Source: Adiantum capillus-veneris
Taxonomy: Eukaryota > Streptophyta > Polypodiopsida > Polypodiales > Pteridaceae
Assembly: GCA_014529385.2 (NCBI GenBank)
Contig: CM043952.1
Location: 56,458,619 to 56,522,618, forward strand
Direction of reading: 5' to 3'
Length of the DNA: 64,000 nt
How positions within the stretch are numbered: position 1 is the first letter of the stretch; each line of letters opens with the position of its first letter. Both the position numbers and the translations under genes were made by a program. Shown here piece by piece: positions 44,587 to 55,921 of the stretch. The notes below the pieces were generated by a model. It had not been told where the DNA came from. It was given only the letters and a program-made list of their open reading frames with translations, and made no database searches.

Positions 44587-46749
44587 TTATAACATGCTAA
44601 ATAGTAAAATAACCATCAGATCATCGGCTGGGAGTATAAAGGTGTTATACTCTGGAATTAGGCAAGTTATGAGCCATCAATTACCATAGTATGTGCTATT
44701 GGTAAACATCCCCTTTAAATCCGAAAAGGGCTATGCCAAAAATTTCCGACAAATATGAGTCTTGTAAGCTTTGACAACCAATTAGCAAGGTTTAGTTAAA
44801 CCAAAACCACAGCAAAAACTAGCCAACCATAGTATTATTCCCAAGGGAATGAGAGTATCCAAAAGATCAAACCATATCATGCTTTGAAGACCATATCATG
44901 ATGTAAAGAGAATATCACAATAGCCATTCCTCAAGTGTAAGTCCGGCATCAGTAAAAGAGACCAGTAAAGCAAAGTATAAGCAGAATCATTAAAATATAA
45001 ACCAAAAAGCCTTTCCCTGATTTTAGATCCTATCCATCCTAGATTTGATCAGAGCAAACCTTAGAGTGCAAATATACCTCAATAGTTTAAAGTTTATATA
45101 CTATCAGTGTTTAGAGTTTATTCCATCCTAGTAAAAAAAAAGCCTAGTTAGCCAAGTTTTTTAGTATGCATTACATGAGAAAAAGTTTTGTCAGTAATCA
45201 AGTGAAATATCCTTAAAACACCCTAAGGGAGTAAATGATCCAAGTATACCGAACTACACCTATGAGTATGTCAAAGCTCAAAGGCGGCAAATATTTAGTG
45301 TCAAAAAATGGGAAATTTTACCCAAATCTGAGAGGGACCTATGGGAAGGAGCCAGCATTGCTCAATGAATCCCCCAAAAAAAATGTGTTAAAAATAATCA
45401 TACCACAAGTTCTCCTTAACACAGAAAGTGCAAAACCAAAAGATAACTGAGATTACAACCTTATGGACAACAACAGCATGCAGACAGTATACAGCCTAAA
45501 GATTCCTACAAGCATTCCCTCAAAGCGACCATAACATCGCACCAACCAGTCTAGGCATCAACCATCAAAAGCAAAGCCCAGAATGGTATATTTTTTAAAA
45601 TAATAAGAGAGAGACCAGTTCGGTCTCAGCCAGTAGGGAAAATGCATCACCACAAAAGCTAAGTCAATGTGGGGGACCATTAAAACGTTTTTTTAAAGCT
45701 CAATAAATCAGATCAGAGCTGCCATAAAATCAACAGTATAAAAAAATAATTTGCACCAGCCTCAGAAGTTTCACCACTCTCAATGATTTCCAAAATGAAG
45801 ACAGCAAACCAGTAAGCACACTACGACGACCCTCTTCTTACAAAATGCAAGATACAACTATATTCAAGGCTAAGTGAGGGGTAGATTCAACCCTCACCTC
45901 AATAAATAGCAGAAGGTGGAAGCCAGTCCAGCTTGTAGCAAGCAGAATATCCCCCAATCTTTGAATGCAGCTCCAAATCCCAAGTATCCATCAATCATGC
46001 AGGCCTCAAAGGAGCACATAGGCACAAACATCAATGGGTAGCCCAATAGGTCAAGCAATTAATCGGCATCAATCCAGATCGTGCTCATCGGCACGTTGCG
46101 GGCTAGCATATGGGAGAGAGCGAGAGAGATGCATTATGCACCACCATATGGTACAGAGAAAAAGGTTAAGATATGCATGTTCCATGACAAAGGTTCAACA
46201 CAGGGAGAGAGCGCGTGAAGAGAGGAGCAATTAAAATGGATGCAGTAGAAGGGTAATTACCCAGTACGGCCTTATTTAAGAGGTATGTGAGGGGTTCACA
46301 CCCAATAGACAAAAATGTAACATTTTGTTTTAAGCAAGTAGGTTCCCGTCGCATGCGGGCGATGGAAAAAAGTGATCCAAGGCACACACCCTATAGGTCG
46401 ACCATAATTAACAAACTTAGTAGCTTTGATAGCCAGAATCACCCATTAGGATAGTTTGGGTTAGATATGCAAGGTGTGCACTCAATAAGACAGTATAACC
46501 ATACGCTTCATCTAGTAAGTCCAGGCCAACAAAAGTGGCTGATGTGGTTTTTTTTTTTGTATAAGTAAAGTGACCAAAACAGATAATTGACTGAGGTTCA
46601 CACATGCAAACAAACCAAAGCACTTATAGCACCTGAGTGATACCAAAAAGAGGTTATGCATCAAGTAATTGGCACTTGAAAGAGGTGACATGGGGGGTTT
46701 TTTTCCGGGGGAAAGGAGAGGGGTAACTCCATAGGGTATTCAGAGAACC

Positions 46750-46789
<40 letters not shown>

Positions 46790-46962
46790 TTACCAAAGAG
46801 CAATATTTGAGCAGGTATAGTGCACAAAGGGGTTCAGCCAATATGAAAACTATAGATTAAACATACCAAGTGGAGTGCCCTTTACTTGGATCAGGTCAAG
46901 TCATACTCGGTACTGGGGTTTCCAAAGTATAGGGCATGTCATTATTAAGCCACAGATGCTAG

Positions 46963-46965
<3 letters not shown>
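44587..46965. other. 2.4 kb without recognisable genes or elements
   Basis: AT-rich sequence with no long frame, no element end and no match to any other repeat in the window. A 71-codon frame at 45,235 has no recognisable feature. A run of 37 G lies at 46,752-46,788. It may be ordinary intergenic or intronic DNA, or a repeat present once here. Confidence 0.5.

Positions 46966-47030
<65 letters not shown>
46966..47030. repeat. (GT)n-(GA)n tract at the LINE B 3' end
   Basis: (GT)n at 46,966-47,020 then (GA)n to 47,030. On the minus strand the LINE B tail runs into (TC)n and then (AC)n. Confidence 0.85.
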
Positions 47031-49466
47031 TTTGATTTGGTATTAACGTCCGCGGGGGGCCAGAAATGACCCATGGGACCTCAAAGTGATACATAGTCTC
47101 CCCTCACGGGGGTGTATGGTGTGGTGTGTGTTATTCTCTTTTTGTGTTCCTATGAGTGTCTTTTGATGCTCAAGTATGCGGGTGAGGTATGTTCCGAGAG
47201 CTATAGGGGAGGGGTCTGTCTTGGATAATAGGTCCGCAAAGGTAGAGCAACCGCTTAGAAGTGGTTGAAAATTAGCCCGGATGTGAGCGTATTCTGGGCA
47301 TTCCAATGTCACGTGTGCTTCATCTTCGGGAGCTTGCATTGTACATGATGTGCATATCCGTTTAGAAGCATCAATTTTCAGCCAGCCCTCTGTTTCTATT
47401 TTGAGCATATGTGACCTTGTGCGCATCAAAGAGATGGCTCTTCGTGCCATGTGGGGCATCGGTGTTTGTATGTGGGCCTGGGCTTCCATTGGGTTTGTGC
47501 TATAGCCTTCCCAATACTTTGTGTTGACATGCTTGCAATAGTATTCAAATTTCGAGCGGTGTTGCGTTGTCTTCCACTTGGTGTGGAGGCTATTTAGTAA
47601 TGCAATTTCAAAATTCGGCATGTGTTCTCCCTCCTTGCCCTCCTCAATAAGCATGTCCACATATGCCTCTACATTCCATTTAGCAAACCATTTCTTAATG
47701 TCCTGTATAAGGCTCCATGACAGAAATTTGCGTTTTTTTGTCTTTTGCGGCGCACATCCCGTTTCCCATGCAATGCGGGGGATTCGAGTAGTAGGCATCT
47801 CTTTGACCTTCATGATATACGTGTACATTTTTTGCAATGCTTTCATTTCTAGTGGTCTCTTGCCTGTCTCCAAGAGTAGCACGGAGTATGGTGTCGTCTT
47901 TTTGACCCCCATGAGTCGACATAGAAACTTTTTCTGAATTTTTTCAATTTCATTCCATGTGTGGGCTGAAATGCTTGCTCCCCAGATTTCCACTCCATAG
48001 AGGATGGCTTGCACTACGCATGTCTCAAAAATGGTCGCTTTTATCTCCCATCTTTTTATGCTCCTTTGTGTGCACATGTTTTCAAATTGATAGTACTTGG
48101 CATGGCCGATGTCAATTCTATTATGTGTGCATTGTCCCCAAGCATAGTTGCATGGGATGTCAATCCCCAAGTACTTGAAACTGTCGACTTTCTCAATTTG
48201 TTTCCCTTGATACATGAGGGGGGCGTGGATATCCATCTTACGAGTCTTTACAATCATGAATTTTGTTTTGTCTACATTGATTGATAGACCCACATTTTCA
48301 CAAAAAGCATGTAACGCATCGACCAATTTCTGTAGAGCTGTAATGTCATGGGCGAAAAGAGCCACATCATCTGCATAGATGAGCATGAGAAGTGTAAGCA
48401 TCCCGATGGCTGGTTCATCCCCTTCTAGTTGAGGGAGGAAGCTTTCTATTTGATCAATGCACAATCCAAAAAGAGTAGGGGAGAGAGGGCATCCTTGTTT
48501 GACCCCCATGTTGCTCGAGAAAGCTTTGGACAGCCCTTCGTGCGTTTTTAGTTGACATATGACTCTGTCATAGAGACGTGCTACCGCACTCCTGAGATGC
48601 ATCGATACTTTTATGCATTCCATCCTTTTCCATATACCCATTCTCGGGACCGTGTCAAAGGCTTTGGTGAAATCTACAAAGCAATAGTATAATGTTTTTC
48701 CCTTTAGCCGACTCTCTTCCATTAATACCCTGAGTGAAACAAGGTGATCAATGGTGCTATGTTTTGGTCGAAAACCTGCTTGTTCTTTTGCTCGTTTTCC
48801 ATTTGTCTCTGCCCATGTGCTTATGCTTTGTTCTAAGATGCTTCCCAAAAGCTTTGCCATGCAAGATCCTACCATAATGGTACGGTAGTTGGTAGGCTGA
48901 TTTACATCCCCTTTTTTGTAAAGTACTTTGATCCAGTTCTTTTGCCAATCCTCTGGTAGCCCTTGAACAATGGCTTGGTTTAGAATTCTATGTATCCACT
49001 CTCTGGCTCTCATACCTGACCATTTAAGCATTTCTGAGTTCAAGTGTAGTATGTCTGGAGCTTTCCCATTTGCAAGTTTCTGTATGCCTTTTTTAACCGT
49101 TTCGGAATCAACGTGGTCTTGGGCATGGAGATCGGTTTGCATGTGTGGCATTTCTTCCGCATTAGTATGCACATATAGTTGTTCCACATACATGTACATG
49201 TCATCTAAGCTTATGTCCCCCATAATGTCATGTCTCCGTCCTTTTATTTTCAGCCATTCCTTTTTGGGAATTTTCTTGAAGTTGGCTATGGCTTGTGTCT
49301 CCGTGCGTAGCTCATAGTTTCTTCTTTTCCGCCTCTTGAGATTTGTGTAGTCTTTTGATAGAGTTTCCCATTCCGTGTTCGTCGTTGACAGTGCCCGCAA
49401 TTGTTTTTTGGCATACTTGCACTCTTCATCAAACCATGGGTTATGCGGTAGCCCTTTAACATGGTA
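47031..49466 (-). mobile_element. LINE B: 5'-truncated LINE A relative with open ORF2
   Basis: Antisense LINE beginning at about 49,466 within the ORF2 linker, just before VKGLPHNPWFDEEC, and ending in the shared 3' motif (GGTCCCATGGGTCATTTCTG, then GCGGACGTTAA) at 47,083-47,045. Its 5' end directly abuts the truncated 5' end of LINE C, which lies in the opposite orientation. ORF1 and the endonuclease are absent. The uninterrupted RT suggests a recent insertion compared with LINE A. Confidence 0.87.
47043..49466 (-). CDS. LINE B ORF2, RT to C-terminus, open but lacking endonuclease
   Basis: About 807 codons without a stop from the truncation point. RT motifs in order: NWIKVLYKKGD, NYRTIMVGSCMAKLLGSILE, QAGFRPKHSTIDHLVSL, YYCFVDFTKAFDTVPRM, GVKQGCPLSPTLFGLCID, catalytic LLMLIYADDVALFAH, then the thumb region (DSFKYLGIDIPCNYAWGQC). 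The C-terminal knuckle is CTSCTMQAPEDEAHVTLEC (C-x2-C-x8-H-x4-C). The frame continues past the equivalent of the LINE A stop and through the 3' tail motif, ending LRSHGSFLAPRGR at 47,043. Truncation removed the start codon and endonuclease, so this copy alone should not retrotranspose. Confidence 0.88.
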   Translation of the reverse strand, partial: YHVKGLPHNPWFDEECKYAKKQLRALSTTNTEWETLSKDYTNLKRRKRRNYELRTETQAIANFKKIPKKEWLKIKGRRHDIMGDISLDDMYMYVEQLYVHTNAEEMPHMQTDLHAQDHVDSETVKKGIQKLANGKAPDILHLNSEMLKWSGMRAREWIHRILNQAIVQGLPEDWQKNWIKVLYKKGDVNQPTNYRTIMVGSCMAKLLGSILEQSISTWAETNGKRAKEQAGFRPKHSTIDHLVSLRVLMEESRLKGKTLYYCFVDFTKAFDTVPRMGIWKRMECIKVSMHLRSAVARLYDRVICQLKTHEGLSKAFSSNMGVKQGCPLSPTLFGLCIDQIESFLPQLEGDEPAIGMLTLLMLIYADDVALFAHDITALQKLVDALHAFCENVGLSINVDKTKFMIVKTRKMDIHAPLMYQGKQIEKVDSFKYLGIDIPCNYAWGQCTHNRIDIGHAKYYQFENMCTQRSIKRWEIKATIFETCVVQAILYGVEIWGASISAHTWNEIEKIQKKFLCRLMGVKKTTPYSVLLLETGKRPLEMKALQKMYTYIMKVKEMPTTRIPRIAWETGCAPQKTKKRKFLSWSLIQDIKKWFAKWNVEAYVDMLIEEGKEGEHMPNFEIALLNSLHTKWKTTQHRSKFEYYCKHVNTKYWEGYSTNPMEAQAHIQTPMPHMARRAISLMRTRSHMLKIETEGWLKIDASKRICTSCTMQAPEDEAHVTLECPEYAHIRANFQPLLSGCSTFADLLSKTDPSPIALGTYLTRILEHQKTLIGTQKENNTHHTIHPREGRLCITLRSHGSFLAPRGR

Positions 49467-49479
49467 GCCGGAAAGCCTG

Positions 49480-50597
49480 GAATGCACAACCCCCTCTTCT
49501 TGAAGTTCGTATTCTTGTGCAGGAACTCATGGACCCGGTTCCGCAATATGCAATGAATGCAATCATTTTGTTTTTTCCGGGGAAAATGCCTACTGCGCAG
49601 GATGTTGGGCGATGGGTTGATTTTTTGCTCAAACGCCAGGTTGTCTTGGGTGTCTACTTTGGTGCTCGAGGCTTTTACCAAGTCCTTTTGGAAGATACTG
49701 AAGCCAGAAACCTGTTGTTGGAAATGTCTCCGTTGTTTTTTGGCACGCGGATGACTCATGTCCTACCATGGGCATTGACAAAGGACTATCAAAGTCTTAT
49801 TCGTCATAAATGTCCTTTGTGGGTGGAAATAGTAGATTTCCCCCGAACATGGAGACACTTTTTGCCACTGTTGGCTGCACAACTTGGGAAGGTGATATGT
49901 CCTCCGAAACTAAATGCGAATACCAACACGTTTTGTATTTTATGGGACACTGACAAACCTACACCAAAAGGCATCATGGTTGATTCAAGGGACTCCGTGG
50001 GTGGGCAAGCGCCCATTCAAACTGAAATGGGGCAAGTTTGCAAATTCATGTTGCCGTTGTGGTAAGTTTGGGCACATGCAATCTGGATGTCTTGAACCCG
50101 TTCTGCAACCACCCCCATGGACAGTTCTGTCACTTGCTCCTGTTTCTACAAGCAAAACCCTTAGTGAGTCTAAGCAAAATGGAAGTTCGGTTGTTAATGT
50201 AGCTCCTGATGTGGAAAAAGGAAAAGCCAAGTCTTTACAGTCTGCGACTCCGGGTAATGGTAATGCTATGAAGGGTAAAAATGTGGGGTCTAGCGATTCT
50301 GGTGCTTGGGTGGCGCCCAAAAAGACGGTGAAGATTCGCACTCCTCTCTCCTCTCGTAATTATGTTCCATCTGCAAATGCGAATAAGAATGCATCGTTTA
50401 AGAAACTCCCATGTAATGATAATCGTACTTTGATTGATGCATGGGAAAAAGAAATGCATTCTTATAAAGATGTACTCATTGGTGAGGCCTCTACCCCGCA
50501 TTTGAACTCCGCGAAAACCTGTTCCGCATTGAATCACCGTGTTGTCTCTTGCACAAATGTGGTGGAAGAAGATGTGCGCATGGGCACGTCTACGTAG
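49480..50597 (+). pseudogene. LINE C ORF1: DUF4283-like domain + CCHC knuckle, broken
   Basis: The N-terminal domain (QELMDPVPQYAMNAIILFFP, GKMPTAQDVGRWVDFLLKRQ, EMSPLFFGTRMTHVLPWALT, VDFPRTWRHFLPLLAAQLGK) follows the DUF4283 pattern of plant LINE ORF1 proteins. A C-x2-C-x4-H-x4-C knuckle (CRCGKFGHMQSGC) comes next, then a Ser/Lys-rich tail ending DVRMGTST before TAG at 50,595. It would bind LINE RNA. A single-base frameshift near 50,000 separates the domain from the knuckle, and the start is missing. Confidence 0.78.
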
Positions 50598-50635
50598 TTC
50601 CTCCTCTTCTCTTGCCTTTGTACATATGATCTCTC

Positions 50636-51455
50636 ATGCAGGATCGCATTAGATGCATCTTGTATAATGTGCGTGAGTTATGTAACCTTGATAAACGGCG
50701 TCTAACCTGGCACTATGTAAATACACGTAGAGTTGATATCGTTGTATTGCAAGAGCATAATCAGCACGAGTTTGCTGGCAAGTGCTCTTATTTTGCAGGT
50801 TATTGGATTGTGTATGCTGGTTTGCATGATTACTCTAGAGTAATGATATTGGTTAGGCATGAGCTTCAACCAATTCTGGTGAGGAATGATCCGAGGGGTC
50901 ATTGGATGATTGTGCAATGCTTGTTGAATGGTCAGATTTATGAAATTGGAGGTTTATATGCATATACAGCTTCTAGGCAAAGGGTTGCCCTATGGCGAGA
51001 TATCTCTTCTTATCATGGACCTCCAATGCACTCCTTTGTGGTGACTTTAATAATACTCCTGATGTGGGTGATAGCACCACAGGCACTTCTTATATGTTGC
51101 TTGTGGAGAGACAAGCATGGGATCATCTTCTAGTCTCTGCACAAATGTTTGACTTGTGGCGGTCTCTACGGCACAGGTTTCACCTTTCAACATGCTCATC
51201 ATCACTCGTATCGTGTACATCTGGATAGATGGTATGTTCTCCACAGGCAACAGTACAAAGACTTTACATGTGATATGAAAATGGATTATGCTTTGCAGAT
51301 GTCTGATCATCACCCTGTGTTATTAAATTTGAACTTTGGGCAATCACTTTGTGATAGACCTCTTTCTCGGAAGCGCCTGCTGCATATTAATAATTCTTAC
51401 CTTACCCATGAGGCCTTTCAAGATATGATTGCTGGACTAGCAGCAAAGGAAAACC
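50636..51455 (+). pseudogene. LINE C ORF2 endonuclease part, broken
   Basis: It starts MQDRIRCILYNVRELCNLDK. WHYVNTRRVDIVVLQEHNQH, LLCGDFNNTPDVG and DHHPVLLNLNF are the endonuclease landmarks (catalytic Glu, Asp/Asn and His positions). A frameshift near 51,040 and another near 51,170 break the reading. It stops abruptly at about 51,455, where the inverted block begins. Confidence 0.75.
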
Positions 51456-53428
51456 GAAAAGTGTACCCTACCCTGCGTCATCAATGACACCGCCACCAAC
51501 TCGCACACCACGACAAGAGAGGAAGTAGGCCTGATGAGGCGAGCGGTCAACCAAAGCAGGAGAGAATACTCGGCTCAAATGGAAACTCTTTAATCGAAGC
51601 GAATTCCCTTCCTGTTGCTGTCGATCAGACCATGATAAATACATTGTAACTTCCTTCCAATCAGAAATCAAACTGGAGGTGATAGGGCATCCGGGAACGT
51701 GCCGTACTATCCTACCAAACACAACCTCCCAAAAAGATGGCTTCCAATGACCAAAGGAGGAAGTAACAACATGCCGACACAAGCAGGCAAGCATAAGTGC
51801 CCACGACTGAGTTTGTTGCACAAAGTCGGCAACAACATAGCTTCCCGGGCAAGAACATGCCGACGCAAGTCCAGGTTATTAAGACTACCATATCACTTTG
51901 GAGTGCAAAGTTTCTCCATTGACATCAAACGCAAGCCTTTTTTGTGAGCATGGGTGCGCCACAGATGAGATAAAATCAATGGCATAAATGACATGAGACA
52001 ACATCAAGGCTAGTACAGCAACGGCAAATAAAACTGAACATAAGTCATCACGATACTTTGAACAATTCGCAACCAAACATGCAATGGCCAAGTGGACAGT
52101 TTCCACTAATGCAATGTGGCGTTCAAACATTGCATGACCCAATCCACTTTCTGAGTATGGGTAACATTCCAACCAATAGGATACCCCAAGTGCCTCACAA
52201 TCACATTCGGAGGAACAATCTCTCCCACAGCAAATCATGCCAATCGCAAGCATTCAGTGGTAGAAGCTTAGATTTGCGAAAATTGACTCAAAGACCCCGG
52301 CAAGCCCATACATCTCCAAAGCTTCCATGATCACTCGAACATCAGCCTGGCACTTACGAGGCATGAACAACGAGTCACCGGCATAAGCCTGCCCGACGAA
52401 GTTGCGACCCGACGGTAACTGCAAGCCATGAAGACAACCAATAGAAGTCACATGGTCCATATGCATCAGCAAAGGGTGTGTGGCAATAGCATACAACAGT
52501 GCACTAAGGGGACATCCTTGTCTAAGTGAGCAACCAAGGGGCCAAGAGTCTGTCAGCTCACGATCAAGGATCCCCGAAGACGAGCTGCGAGCATACAAGA
52601 AATAAAAGATATTGGCTAATGTAGGACCAAACCCAAGACAACGCATCATGGCTGCAATGTAGTCCCACATGCTCAGTATCAAAAGCCTTTTCATTATCAA
52701 CCTACATGACAAGCACAATCCTGCTGCGTGTACTTTGCATATTCCATGCTAATCAACACATTAGCCAAGTTGTCATTAATTTGCCTACGTGGTATGAAAC
52801 CATATTGAGCTTGATGTATTCCTGCAAAAAGGTGATCCTTGATTCTGTTCACCAACAACTTAGCCAGTATTTTATACATGACAGGCATCAACGTAATCGG
52901 TCTCCAGTGCGAGAAATGCTCACAAAGTGCCTGCTTGGGCAACAATTTAAGCAAACCCTCTTTCCAAGAAACCTGCAAATCTTGTTTTTCCCATGCTACA
53001 TTCATCATGAAAAGCAAGGGCTCTTTCAAAGTCTCCCAAAAAGAGATAAAAACTCCACAGTAAGCCCATCTCAACCGGGGGATCGCCAGCGGTCCAATGA
53101 AAGCAATGCACTGTGCAATTCAAAATCACTGAAAGGTTCCTCAAGGGAAAGTGCATCCTGATAAGAAATGATCGGATGTACATGAGAGAGCAGCAACCTT
53201 TGAGCTTGATACACCGCTGATGATTCCTGAGGAGCAGCAAAAACGTGTGTATAATGCAAGACCATGGCGTCAGCAAGTTCTTGTTTAGAGGATGTCCAAG
53301 CACCTGAAGGAATCGTTACACGCTTAATGCTCTAAGAAAGCCGTGTGTGATGCAAATGCTTGAAAAATTGCTTCGAAGCACATCCTTTATCCACAAAAGC
53401 CCGTTGACAAGCCCGTGTTTGCCATTTG
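51456..53428 (-). pseudogene. LINE C ORF2 RT block, inverted
   Basis: On the minus strand: HVHPIISYQDALSLEEPFSD, WKEGLLKLLPKQAL, HWRPITLMPVMYKILAKLLV, QAQYGFIPRRQINDNLANVL, LRQGCPLSALLYAIATHPLL, then AYAGDSLFMPRK where YADD is expected, and finally GNSLRLKSFHLSRVFSPALV. These line up with LINE D about 61,275-63,430. The catalytic YADD box is changed to YAGD, and several frameshifts are present. Confidence 0.8.
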
Positions 53429-53793
53429 GTTTTTTCACAAAAGATTTTGGGCTTTCGGCATTCTCCCGCCTTCTTCACAACAATTTGCGGTTTTCTTTGT
53501 GGGTCATATTTTAGGCCTATTGGACCCTATGGCGTCAACGCAACAGCTGCATGTTCTCTCGTGCTGATGCAGATCCTTTTCAGTTTTTCAAGCTTTCCCT
53601 TAGGCAATCCTTACATTTTGCCTTGGAAGTGGGTGATGCCACTTCCAACATGCATCGGCTTTCCTATGAATGCTTTTAGCCCGTTTTGGCAAATGAACAC
53701 TACTGTGTTCACACTTTTATATCTGTTCATTCTGTGGGTTTTCCTCGCCTTGAGGTTTCCCACTTGTAAATTAATCCCAGAGATTTACAAAAA
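53429..53793 (+). pseudogene. LINE C ORF2 C-terminal tail
   Basis: HKRFWAFG- and QQFAVFF-type codons match LINE D 63,920-63,990 (FHKRFWLFG, SQFAVFFTW). The rest is degraded and ends near TTTACAAAAAAGAGAGAG before (GT)n. Confidence 0.6.
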
Positions 53794-53800
53794 AGAGAGA

Positions 53801-53866
<66 letters not shown>

Positions 53867-54093
53867 TTTGTTGCGCGACTCTGTTCTGCACAACATCTAC
53901 CCTGTGCAGACCCTTCACAGCGCGCCGGTGGTTGAAGTTTGATTTCGCATGCACGCGGTCCTTCTGTCGTTTTGTGTGAGAGAGGGTGTGAGTGTTTCTG
54001 TAAAGCCAGCTCGTGTGTGTTTGTCTGTGTCAATAACAGTTAAATATCAAAAACACCCAAAAAAGTGTGCGCGCGCGCGTGTGTGTGTGTGTA

Positions 54094-54125
<32 letters not shown>

Positions 54126-54130
54126 CTTCA
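53794..54130. repeat. (GT)n/(GA)n tracts and short spacer before LINE D
   Basis: (GT)n-(GA)n lies at 53,794-53,866 and again at 54,065-54,125, separated by about 200 bp without a gene. The spacer could be LINE D 5' leader. The LINE D ORF1 start codon follows at 54,131. Confidence 0.7.
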
Positions 54131-55214
54131 CATGGATTCGTCTAATCAATGTATGTACAAGCGCCGAAAAGCCATGGAATCGTCGGATATGGATGCTTTA
54201 AGTCTTATCAAAGAATGTTTGCATGAGGACTTCGAGGATGCACGTCAAGCCTAGGAAGGATCCGCTCCCGTCATGGAAGTGCGCATTCCTATGCAGGAGC
54301 TTATGGATCCTGTTGCTCAATATGCACTTAACGCGGTGATTCTTTTTTCCCCGGGTAGAATGCCTACGGCTCAAGATGTAGGCCAATGGGTTGATTTCCT
54401 ACTCAAACGGCAAGCAGTCCGAGGGGTTTACTTTGGCGCGCAAGGGTTCTATGAAGTCTTGCTGGCCAACATGGATGCTAGGGATGCTCTGCTTGAAATG
54501 TCTCCTCTTTTTTTCAATACGCAGATGACTCATGTCCTACCTTGGGCCCTCACCAAGGACTATCAAAATCTCATTCGTCACAAGTGTCCCGTTTAGGTTG
54601 AGGTGGTCGACTTTCCTCGCACTTGGCGTCACTTTCTTCCTTTGTTGGCTGCTCAGCTGGGCAAAGTCATTTGCCCTCCTAAGCTGGATGCAAACACAAA
54701 CCGTTTTTGTATTCTAAGGGACACAGATATCCCCACACCACAAGGTATTTCGATCGATTCTGGGGATACGATGGTTGGAAAACGCCCATTTAAGCTTAAA
54801 TGGGGCAAGTTTGCAAATTCTTGCTTCCGCTGTGGCAAATTTGGTCATATACAGTCTGAATGTTCAGAACCAAATCTGCAACCACCTCCTTCAGCCGTCC
54901 CTACTCCTCAACCTCGCTCCCCTCCGAAATCTTCTACTGAGATTCAAACCAAAGGTGCTTCAACCTCCTCCCCGACAGCTGGGGCGGATAAAGGCAAAGG
55001 GAAACAATTACAACTATCTGCACTTTCTCCTTCTCAAAATATTAAAGACAAAGGAAAAGAACAGGTTTCGACCTCTCAAACTTGGATAGTGCCCAAGAAA
55101 CCCGCTAAAGTTGCTACAGCCTGTATTCCGGCATCTTCTCGTAATTATGTGCCTCCTTTGAAGAATGTTGCTCAGAAAAAACTCCCTTGTAATGACAATA
55201 TACCTTCATAAGTT

Positions 55215-55232
55215 CAGAATAGTCTGAACTCA
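55215..55232. repeat. palindrome near the Penelope-like 3' end
   Basis: GTTCAGA-ATAG-TCTGAAC is a 7-bp perfect stem with a 4-base loop, 15 bp from the terminus. The short copy at 60,017 keeps only the right arm (AATAGTCTGAAC). It might help the RT recognise its template. Confidence 0.55.
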
Positions 55233-55921
55233 CAAATTATGAGAGGGAATAAAGCACTCAAAAACTATAAAAGCAAAGGACACAAGAAAAGAAAAGAAAA
55301 ACAAAAACAAACAAACAAACAACTAAATCACTTAGTTTGCTACGAAACAAAACTAAATAAAACAAAACATTATTAACTTAAAAATGTTTTTAAAAAAGGC
55401 ATGTGTAAAATAAGTTGACGCAACTTACTTGGCTTTAAACAAGTACTCAATTTTAAGCAAAAAAGAATAAGACATCTTAAAAACTTAGTCCTAGAAATCA
55501 AACTTCACACAACAACTTCTAAAGGAGCACATTCTTAAGTCCTTAGGTAAGCTAAATATGAAATCGAAAAATGAATACTGCTACAAACCTACGAAGAGCA
55601 AAGAACCAAATTTTACAATATGTGATCTCAACTTCGCTGCTTGTCCAAACAGGAAGAATAAGATTATCACCTTTATCATGCATAGCTTGGACAACAGCTA
55701 TGACATCCCTACTCGCGTCATTAGTGCCCAAGAGTAGGTGTAGGTTTATATAGAGGTCATTCATGCTTTGAACGTACTCTACAAAACCAACGAGTTGAGT
55801 TTCTATCACCCTCCGGAGGTGATGTGCATATTCAACCATGATAAAGGCTAGCATTTGTCAAGCTATAGTAAAAGTACTAGAAGTGCTAAAGATCAAAACA
55901 ACAACATAAGGTGTTATTAAA

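Larger units (their letters stand above)
49467..53793 (+). mobile_element. LINE C: DUF4283-ORF1 LINE with inverted internal block
   Basis: Same family as LINE D. Plus-strand ORF1 (49,480-50,597) and endonuclease (50,636 to about 51,455) are followed by an antisense block (about 51,456-53,428) holding RT and the region after it, and then by plus-strand C-terminal sequence (about 53,429-53,793) that matches LINE D 63,915 onward. So an internal piece is flipped, with some sequence lost at both joints. The 5' end is truncated where it meets LINE B. The 3' end runs into (GT)n. Inactive. Confidence 0.8.

Noticed and set aside
45235-45450. 71-codon plus-strand frame in the unassigned stretch
   Set aside because: No recognisable motif, no neighbouring exon or signal; expected by chance in this AT-rich DNA.
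55200-55560. Hammerhead ribozyme in the Penelope 3' region
   Set aside because: Such ribozymes are known in Penelope-like elements, but I see no CTGATGA...GAAA core on either strand here.
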